23,064 nucleotides of DNA from DATIJJ01 sp039936115. GTDB lineage: Bacteria > Pseudomonadota > Gammaproteobacteria > DSM-16500. The notes beneath the pieces were generated by a model, which saw nothing but the letters and a program-made list of their open reading frames with translations, had not been told where the DNA came from and searched no databases. Positions 17,254-23,064 of the stretch are shown in pieces (position 1 is the stretch's first letter; every line of letters begins with the position of its first letter). The stretch is from assembly GCA_039936115.1 (NCBI GenBank), contig JBDTIZ010000060.1, positions 1-23,064 on the forward strand, written 5' to 3'. A program made the position numbers and the translations under genes.

Positions 17254-17319
17254 ATGACCCGCTTAAACATTTTTTATTATCTGGATATGAGCTCTAAGTC
17301 TCTGACAATGGTCGGTTAA
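17254..17319 (+). CDS. Small open reading frame of 21 codons with strong ribosome-binding site
   Basis: ATG at 17254 follows AAGGAAAAGGA (17240-17250), the best ribosome-binding site in this gap. It encodes a 21-residue peptide starting MTRLNIFYYLDM, and its TAA ends two bases before the ATG of the next gene, which itself lacks a good site. This arrangement fits a short coupling or leader ORF, or the remnant N-terminus of a lost gene. I do not recognise the peptide. The remainder of the gap (17032-17253) holds TTGACA at 17043-17048 without a convincing -10 box, and nothing else that I can support. Confidence 0.35.
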   Translation: MTRLNIFYYLDMSSKSLTMVG

Positions 17320-17321
17320 GC

Positions 17322-18053
17322 ATGCTACATTCTTCTCTGCCTACAACTGACATAACTGTTAATAATATTATAGGTTCTGGTTTACTTGCCAAATCTTTTT
17401 TGTCTCATTCAAACGTACTGTCAAATGTTTGTATTTACGCGGCTGGTGTTTCAAACTCTAATTGTGTGGATGCTTTTGAATTCGAACGCGAACGCGTGCG
17501 ATTAACGGAAACGCTTAAATCCTATTCTAATGTCGATAGTTTTGTTTATTTCAGCACCTGCAGTATTGCAGATGTCGCATCTCAGCATTCCGCCTATGTT
17601 CTACATAAGCTCGCGATGGAAAACTTGATCGCAAGACATCCCAATTTTATCATCGTCAGATTATCTCAAGTTGCAGGAAACACCCCAAACCCGCATACGT
17701 TACTGAATTATTTATATGCAAAAATTTCGCGTAGCGAAAAATTCTCCATTTGGAAAAATGCTATCAGGAATATTATCGATATTGACGATGTTACGTTAAT
17801 CGTTATTCAGCTTATAAAAGATTCAAAGTTCCGTCGTGTCATTCTCAATGTGGCTAACCCAATCAGTTATTCTATTGTAACGATTGTTGCAATTATGGAA
17901 AAAGTGATTGGCAAGACTGCAATTGCTGATGTCATTAATAAGAATTCCTCTTATGAAATTGATACAACACAAATTAGTGAAATTATTACGAAAATGGGTT
18001 TATCATTCGACAATGAATACATTTTGCGTGTTATACAAAAATACTATGGATAA
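17322..18053 (+). CDS. Short SDR-type NAD-dependent epimerase/dehydratase-like protein
   Basis: 243 residues, shorter than the about 300 normal for extended SDR enzymes. The nucleotide-binding loop is IIGSGLLAKSF (about residues 16-26, GxGxxA form), followed by YAAGVSNSN, FVYFSTCSI and a YxxxK pair in YVLHKLAMENLI. These features match a branch of SDR proteins found in polysaccharide clusters. The C-terminal substrate-binding part is reduced. It may make or finish the nucleotide sugar used by the GtrB/ArnC-like enzyme 10 bases downstream, or have a non-catalytic role; the reaction is unknown. It starts two bases after a 21-codon ORF and opens the last rightward gene group. Confidence 0.78.
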   Translation: MLHSSLPTTDITVNNIIGSGLLAKSFLSHSNVLSNVCIYAAGVSNSNCVDAFEFERERVRLTETLKSYSNVDSFVYFSTCSIADVASQHSAYVLHKLAMENLIARHPNFIIVRLSQVAGNTPNPHTLLNYLYAKISRSEKFSIWKNAIRNIIDIDDVTLIVIQLIKDSKFRRVILNVANPISYSIVTIVAIMEKVIGKTAIADVINKNSSYEIDTTQISEIITKMGLSFDNEYILRVIQKYYG

Positions 18054-18063
18054 GGCCTAGAGA

Positions 18064-19011
18064 ATGAGCATAAAATTATCAATCATTATTCCGGTTTATC
18101 GAAGTCAAAATATTTTACCTGAACTGATTAAAGAAATTAAAAAATCTATCGATACACTGGATCTTCGAAGCCAATTTGAGCTCATTTTAGTAAGTGATGC
18201 AAGTCCCGATGGAAGTTGGCAAGTTATTTCAGATCAATCCAAACAACACGACTTCATTAAAGGTATTTTACTTAGAAAAAATTTCGGACAACATAGCGCC
18301 ACCATGGCGGGGCTTAATTATTCACGCGGCGAAATTGTGATTATAATGGATGATGATTTACAGCATCCTCCTAGCGAAATTGGTAATTTGATTCAGGCAA
18401 TTAATGAAGGAGCGGATGTTTGCTATACACGTTATAACGGTCGCCAACATGCAATGTGGAAAATTCTGGGTAGTTCCTTTAGCAACTTAATGGTTACGCT
18501 TTTAATGAATAAGCCCAGAGGACTGTACCTCTCCTCTTTCAAAGCAATTCGTCGTGAGGTTGTATTGGAAGTTATCAAATATGATGGGCCCTATGCTTAT
18601 CTTGACGGGCTTATCTTGAGTGTCACTCACTCAATTAAATCCATTGATATTGATCACCAACCACGTCACGAAGGCAAAGGAAACTATAATTTAAAACGAT
18701 CTATCTCACTATGGCTCAGAATGGCGACTAGCTTCTCAGTTGTTCCTCTACGAGCTGCAACCCTACTAGGCTTTTCTATGACTATTCTCAGTATCTTGGT
18801 AGTAGGTGTTGTTCTAGCGGAAAAATTACTTTACCCTACTGTGGCTGCAGGCTGGACGTCTTTAATTGCGGCTATTTTGTTTGTGGGTGGTGTGCAAACA
18901 TTTTGTGTAGGAATGCTTGGCGAATATCTTGGTCGTGCATATTTGAAAATAAATGGCAAACCCCAATTTGTGGTACGTGAAACAACATGGAAGACAACTC
19001 ACAATGAATAA
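18064..19011 (+). CDS. ArnC/GtrB-like polyprenyl-phosphate glycosyltransferase
   Basis: 315 residues, the same layout as the 4599-5540 product. GT2 N-terminus KLSIIIPVYRS; LRKNFGQHSATMAGL is very close to the ArnC pattern; DxD is at D96-D98 (MDDDLQHPP). A basic RHEGKGNYNLKRS segment near 200 precedes two membrane spans (about 235-257 and 262-288) and the GEYLGRAYLK motif. It should load a sugar onto undecaprenyl phosphate at the inner face of the membrane. It is not an identical duplicate of the other copy: several motifs differ, so the sugar may differ. It overlaps the following methyltransferase gene by 8 nt, pointing to a joint pathway with the methyltransferases and the polytopic protein downstream. 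Confidence 0.9.
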   Translation: MSIKLSIIIPVYRSQNILPELIKEIKKSIDTLDLRSQFELILVSDASPDGSWQVISDQSKQHDFIKGILLRKNFGQHSATMAGLNYSRGEIVIIMDDDLQHPPSEIGNLIQAINEGADVCYTRYNGRQHAMWKILGSSFSNLMVTLLMNKPRGLYLSSFKAIRREVVLEVIKYDGPYAYLDGLILSVTHSIKSIDIDHQPRHEGKGNYNLKRSISLWLRMATSFSVVPLRAATLLGFSMTILSILVVGVVLAEKLLYPTVAAGWTSLIAAILFVGGVQTFCVGMLGEYLGRAYLKINGKPQFVVRETTWKTTHNE

Positions 19012-19690
19012 TTCTTCACCTTCTGAATTTGATAATTATGTTGATAGCTATGAAGACGCGCTGAAACAAAGCATGCCTTCTGCGTTTACCGAAAATGAAT
19101 ATTTTGCTCAATACAAAATTAATTATATCGCTCGTAAGCTTGGCAAGCAGAAACCAACTAGTTTTCTGGATTTTGGTTGTGGAATCGGGCGCAGCATATC
19201 AATTATTAATCAGCAATTTCCCCAAACAGAATTATGGGGGTATGACATTTCCAGCCAATCAATCGAAGCCGCTCGAATGCGAACTAAGAAAGCGCAGTTC
19301 ACCAATGATTTAAATGACTTCCCCTTTGGCAAATTTGATGTAATATTTGCAGCAAATGTTTTCCATCATATTCCTTTATCCGAAAGAATAAGCGCCCTAA
19401 CTCGATGTAAGCAGCTTCTCGCAAAGAATGGTCGGCTATTTTTGTTTGAGCACAATCCATTTAATCCAGTAACGCGTTTAGTATTTGAGCGCTGTCCTTA
19501 CGATAAAGATGCCGTGATGCTGAAAAAACAAGAAGTGTTACAACTGGCTGAAAAAGTTGGCCTCAATGTTACAAAATCAAGTTACACACTCTTTTTTCCT
19601 CGACCGCTTGCACTTTTTCGCCCATTGGAGCGAATACTGGGTTGGCTGCCGATGGGTGCTCAATATTGTGTAGAAATGACAAAAGGATAA
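19004..19690 (+). CDS. Class I SAM-dependent methyltransferase
   Basis: 228 residues from ATG 19004; the frame is open for 17 codons further upstream, within the previous gene. SAM-binding motif I is FLDFGCGIG at 54-62, followed by an acidic residue at the end of strand 2 (LWGYDIS), FDVIFAANVFHH near 107-118 and LLAKNGRLFLFEHNP near 137-151, the usual order for this fold. No membrane segment. It could methylate a sugar, a lipid-linked intermediate or the end of the chain. Its gene overlaps the ArnC/GtrB-like gene and is followed after 4 bases by a second, different methyltransferase gene. Class certain, substrate unknown. Confidence 0.87.
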   Translation: MNNSSPSEFDNYVDSYEDALKQSMPSAFTENEYFAQYKINYIARKLGKQKPTSFLDFGCGIGRSISIINQQFPQTELWGYDISSQSIEAARMRTKKAQFTNDLNDFPFGKFDVIFAANVFHHIPLSERISALTRCKQLLAKNGRLFLFEHNPFNPVTRLVFERCPYDKDAVMLKKQEVLQLAEKVGLNVTKSSYTLFFPRPLALFRPLERILGWLPMGAQYCVEMTKG

Positions 19691-19694
19691 GGTA

Positions 19695-20324
19695 ATGTCA
19701 GAAGTCAGACATGGAATACGAAATATATTGGCCAGTCATTTTTTCTATGATTTGTTTCAAACAATTGTGGGTGCGAACAGATGGCGTAGACTGTTTTTAG
19801 AGTCGCATTTACTAGGTAAAATACCGGAAAACGGAACTGTGCTGGATGTTGGATGCGGAACATGTAGAGCATTGTCTATTTTGCCGCCTACTGTGAATTA
19901 TATCGGCATTGATAGAAATGAATCTTATATTAACCAAGCAAAAAAACGTTATCATGATAGAAAGGCTACTTTTTTATGCGAAGAACTATCGACAAATTTA
20001 CCTAGCTTTGTCGAAAAAGTAGATGCAGTGATTATGTTAGGTATATTGCATCATCTCAATGATGAGGAATGTGCTGCCATTTTTTCAGTATCCTCACGTA
20101 TTTTAAATCCAGGTGGCTTTTTATTGACGCTTGATCCTGCATACGTAGATGAACAAAGTAAATTAGCAAAATTTGTTGTATCACGTGATCGCGGAACGGC
20201 AATCAGAGAAGTCGACGGTTATGCTAAAATTGCAAAACAGTATTTTTCTAGGGTTGAAACACGCCTTGATTTACGTCCTATTTTAATTCCCTATACCGGT
20301 GTAACTATGCGTTGCGCATTTTAG
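19695..20324 (+). CDS. Class I SAM-dependent methyltransferase
   Basis: 209 residues. Motif I is VLDVGCGTC at 49-57, then YIGIDRNESY (about 71-80), VDAVIMLGILHHL (about 111-123) and ILNPGGFLLTLDPAY (about 137-151). It is shorter than and only distantly similar to the preceding methyltransferase, so the two are unlikely to be a recent duplication. The start is preceded by AAGGATAAGG. It lies 12 bases before the large polytopic protein gene, so probably acts in the same modification. Target unknown. Confidence 0.87.
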   Translation: MSEVRHGIRNILASHFFYDLFQTIVGANRWRRLFLESHLLGKIPENGTVLDVGCGTCRALSILPPTVNYIGIDRNESYINQAKKRYHDRKATFLCEELSTNLPSFVEKVDAVIMLGILHHLNDEECAAIFSVSSRILNPGGFLLTLDPAYVDEQSKLAKFVVSRDRGTAIREVDGYAKIAKQYFSRVETRLDLRPILIPYTGVTMRCAF

Positions 20325-20336
20325 CGAGAAATCAGA

Positions 20337-22442
20337 ATGAGTCAGCTTTCTTTGAATCAAAAAACGAATCGCATCGTGCCTTGGAATTTAGTGAGTTATA
20401 TTTTTTGCGCTTGGCTGTTTGGCATTGTGATACTTTTGCTAGCCCAAGTTTTTGTTGGAACAAATGGTTTAATAGTATATCCATCCGGTGAAGATTTTAC
20501 TTGGATGCGATATGTTCAGCCCAATGTACAATATAGTCTTCACCATTCATGGTGGGCATTAGCAAGTCGCAATCCCCTCGCGCCCTGGTGGTATTGGTTG
20601 GTGTCACCGTTAATCCTTAAATATCCCTGGGGATTATATTTTATCAGAAAGTTGGTAGATCTCTTTTTAGCAATTTCAACCTTACTTATGGTAAATGAAT
20701 TATTGAAAAATCGTCGACCATGGATAGCGGTTTGGACGGCGATTTTAGTTTTAGTGTGGAATTTTTCGGCGTATCTTGAACAAGTCTTATTGATCATGTT
20801 GATTTCTATTGGTTTTTCAATTCTTTCGATTTACTTTTATTTAGTTTATTTGAGAACCGATAGAATGCAACATGGTTATTTAATTGCGAGTCTTATCACA
20901 TTTTTTATTGCATTAGGCACATACACTCTTCAGTGCGGTACACCGCTTGCAATAATCGCAATCAGCTTAATTGATGCAATAAATCGGCCTACTTTAGCCG
21001 ACCGAAAAAAAGCGCTAAAAGACACCGTAATTGATATATTGGGATATGGGTTTTTGTTTGTTTTATTCATATTGATTTGGGTAACAACTTCTGGACCTAC
21101 CAGTGATTTCTTTGAGCTACATCCTTCTCTTTTTATCCACAATTTCCTACCTTCTATTAAATATTTTATTTGGCATCAAAATACAACAACATTATATCAT
21201 TCAATTATAAAGCATTGGCATGCATGGGTAATTATACTGGTTGCTAACCTATTCGCCCTGTTATTTTCTAAACTTGCATTGTTTCGACAAATGCGTATTG
21301 AATACATTTCAAACGCGCGACGTGAATCGCTAAGCTTATTATTGCCACTACTTGTCTTATTAGCGATATCAATGCCCACACTTATACTAGAATCTACATC
21401 TAATATGTGGGGTCCAGGATTGCGATCAGAGATGATGCAGCAAATATTTAATCCTCTTGCCTATCTATTCACTATTCTGTTGTGCATTCAGTTGATTCGT
21501 CCATTTATAACAGAAAAACACGCCAAAGTGTTGGCAACTGTATTGATGGTGTTCTTGTGCACGTCAGTCACAATGATCTCATTAGAATATAATAGAAAAC
21601 TATTCGAGCAGACCAAATATGAGCGTAATTTGATCGCTGGAATAAAAACTTTTGTTCCGGAACTCACTAAGCCGATGGCTATTTTGGTTAAAGTTAAAAA
21701 TTTTGATTGGTATGATGGACACAACCCAGCAATTACCAATCTTTTTATTCAATACTCGTATAACTCCTCAGTTATCAAGTTAGAAACAATTGGCGATACT
21801 TCAAGTGCTACAACTAAAGATCCTATTGTATTTGGTTCTAAAGAAAAAGGGGTTTATTTTCCCGGCATAAAAAGCTGGGTGGATTATGATAGTGTATTAG
21901 TACTTCAAGCAGACAAAAAAGAAATTGTCTCTCTAAAAAATCTTACCCCAACATTATTTTCACAAGATAACGTTGTTTTTTCTGGGATTCAAGAAGCTCA
22001 GTTAGACCCTCAACATTTTATTGTTAAAGCAACTTGTCCAACACATTTTCTGTTTAGCGTAACTCCGAATGGAACAGGATGGAGCTCACCCGAGATGAGT
22101 CTTAAGGGCGAACCTTATATTTGGATGGCTAATACGGAAGCAACTCTTTCTCTAACAACGAGTTGTGTTGGAGATACACTTTTATCATTCAAGACATTTG
22201 CTCCAATGACTGAAGATATCTTAGAAAGCTTGAATGTGAGCATAGCAGGACAAACATTATACTTGAAAAAAACAACTGAACCTGATGGCGCTACAATTAT
22301 TTCTGCACAGTTGCCGGCAAGTTTAATCCCGCCTAGCGGGAAGGTTAACTTGACCTTTAAAGTAAAAAATACAGTTGTAGCGACGGGCGGATTTCGTGCA
22401 TTAGCTATTCCGTTTAATTGGATTGAACTTAGAAAAAATTGA
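20337..22442 (+). CDS. Large polytopic membrane protein with extra C-terminal beta-rich domain; paralogue of 1951-3639 product
   Basis: 701 residues. About ten membrane spans up to roughly residue 415, then a soluble part of nearly 290 residues. Compared with the 562-residue paralogue it keeps GED at exactly 51-53, RNPxxPWWYW and WGLYFIRK, WNFSAYxEQ at 141-149, TYTLQCG at 195-201 and EST...W-PG-RS-MMQQI from 352. It adds about 150-180 residues at the end, rich in alternating hydrophobic and polar residues, Ser/Thr and Gly, suggesting a beta-sandwich, possibly a glycan-binding module on the outer face. A GT-C-like transferase acting on Und-P-sugar made by the adjacent ArnC/GtrB-like enzyme is my working idea, not shown by the sequence. 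It is the last gene of the rightward group. Confidence 0.85.
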   Translation: MSQLSLNQKTNRIVPWNLVSYIFCAWLFGIVILLLAQVFVGTNGLIVYPSGEDFTWMRYVQPNVQYSLHHSWWALASRNPLAPWWYWLVSPLILKYPWGLYFIRKLVDLFLAISTLLMVNELLKNRRPWIAVWTAILVLVWNFSAYLEQVLLIMLISIGFSILSIYFYLVYLRTDRMQHGYLIASLITFFIALGTYTLQCGTPLAIIAISLIDAINRPTLADRKKALKDTVIDILGYGFLFVLFILIWVTTSGPTSDFFELHPSLFIHNFLPSIKYFIWHQNTTTLYHSIIKHWHAWVIILVANLFALLFSKLALFRQMRIEYISNARRESLSLLLPLLVLLAISMPTLILESTSNMWGPGLRSEMMQQIFNPLAYLFTILLCIQLIRPFITEKHAKVLATVLMVFLCTSVTMISLEYNRKLFEQTKYERNLIAGIKTFVPELTKPMAILVKVKNFDWYDGHNPAITNLFIQYSYNSSVIKLETIGDTSSATTKDPIVFGSKEKGVYFPGIKSWVDYDSVLVLQADKKEIVSLKNLTPTLFSQDNVVFSGIQEAQLDPQHFIVKATCPTHFLFSVTPNGTGWSSPEMSLKGEPYIWMANTEATLSLTTSCVGDTLLSFKTFAPMTEDILESLNVSIAGQTLYLKKTTEPDGATIISAQLPASLIPPSGKVNLTFKVKNTVVATGGFRALAIPFNWIELRKN

Positions 22443-22497
22443 TTAAAGAATTTGATTCCAATTTTCTTTTCTCATTTATATCGCCGGGCATTTATTG

Positions 22498-23064
22498 TTA
22501 AATTGGACGCGACGAAACCGCCGTATACTTCTTTTTGAACTTTAGGAAAAATCTTTCGAAATAATAATATGAAAATGCTGAAATAAGCGCTGTTCCTACT
22601 AGAGTAACGACAAAAGAAAAAGAGTAAAACAAAACTGGATTATGATAAATGTCTAGAATATTGTAAAAATAGGGCAATATTTTAACCGCAATAAAATCAA
22701 TCGCTATCTTGTGAAAGACATACAGCCCAAACGAAATTTTTCCAAGCCAGGCAAAATATTTCATAGAAAAGAATTTTGCCAATATCTTTGATTGAATTAC
22801 GGCATAAATCATAAAAACGCATGCTAAATCAATACCGAATAAATACCAAGAAGCGGTATATTCGGAATAATGCGAACTAATTAAAACTCTAAATAATACA
22901 ATTGACGCGATTAAAGCTATAAAAGCGTAAATTGGGTAGTGCTTAAATCTACTGTATAAATAAAAATAACTCAAAAGCGCCCCCATCGCAAAAGGTTCAA
23001 GTCTTGCCAAGCTGAAGACCCAAATGGTGGGATAAGGTATTGAATTAGCAATAATATAATATCG
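22498..23064 (-). CDS. Acyltransferase-3 family membrane protein, N-terminal part beyond the window
   Basis: The leftward reading frame is open to the window edge, so the start lies outside; 188 C-terminal residues are visible. Several membrane spans are present; RLEPFAMGALLSY, WLGKISFGLYVFHK and a final YYYFERFFLKFKKKY are hallmarks of the acyltransferase-3 (OafA/WecH/NodX-like) family, where WLGxISYxxYLxH and ExPF/ERF-type motifs recur. Such enzymes O-acetylate or otherwise acylate polysaccharides, peptidoglycan or lipids at the inner membrane. A TTG at 23008-23010 could be read as a start but lies inside the conserved domain. It faces the end of the cluster with a 55-base gap. It may acylate the same glycan. 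Confidence 0.85.
   Translation of the reverse strand, partial: RYYIIANSIPYPTIWVFSLARLEPFAMGALLSYFYLYSRFKHYPIYAFIALIASIVLFRVLISSHYSEYTASWYLFGIDLACVFMIYAVIQSKILAKFFSMKYFAWLGKISFGLYVFHKIAIDFIAVKILPYFYNILDIYHNPVLFYSFSFVVTLVGTALISAFSYYYFERFFLKFKKKYTAVSSRPI

Overview
The window is a surface-polysaccharide (O-antigen type) biosynthesis locus from an AT-rich (by eye about 38-40% G+C) gammaproteobacterium. The best-recognised genes (manC, gmd, a GDP-perosamine synthase, wzm, wzt) match those for perosamine O-antigens exported by an ABC transporter, as in Vibrio cholerae O1. The base composition, A-rich spacers and dispersed GTCATTGCGAGCG-type palindromic repeats suggest something near Legionellales, but that taxonomic guess is inference only. 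There is no rRNA, tRNA, IS element, phage gene or CRISPR array.

Layout. (1) 1-1770: left edge, a 17-bp perfect-stem hairpin and a leftward polytopic membrane protein. (2) 1951-6655, rightward: a large polytopic membrane protein, an NAD-dependent epimerase/dehydratase overlapping it by 4 nt, a hairpin repeat, a GtrB-like polyprenyl-phosphate glycosyltransferase and an overlapping GT4 glycosyltransferase. (3) 6737-8209: manC, then a tandem 166-bp duplication carrying two long palindromic elements. (4) 8604-12342: gmd, per, wzm and wzt, tightly packed, then a second copy of the hairpin repeat. (5) 12454-17031: a 767-aa protein with two glycosyltransferase-like halves, a 554-aa glycosyltransferase with an internal membrane segment and a NeuD/PglD-type sugar N-acyltransferase, all overlapping. 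(6) 17254-22442: a 21-codon small ORF, a short SDR-type protein, an ArnC/GtrB-like glycosyltransferase, two SAM methyltransferases and a second large polytopic protein clearly paralogous to the one at 1951-3639. (7) 22498 to the right edge, leftward: the C-terminal part of an acyltransferase-3 membrane protein.

Proposed working (inference from families). ManC makes GDP-mannose, Gmd converts it to GDP-4-keto-6-deoxymannose, and Per aminates this to GDP-perosamine. The NeuD-like enzyme probably N-acetylates it. The GT4 enzymes polymerise in the cytoplasm, and Wzm/Wzt export the lipid-linked chain. On each side of this core lies a module with an SDR enzyme, a GtrB-like synthase of undecaprenyl-phosphate sugar and a big multi-membrane protein. 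These look like two related periplasmic decoration systems. The acyltransferase at the right edge may add O-acyl groups. Initiating transferase, phosphomannomutase, ligase and GtrA-type flippase genes are not in the window.

The most notable finding is the pair of paralogous polytopic proteins at the two ends of the locus. They share several conserved motifs at nearly identical residue positions and belong to a family I cannot name.
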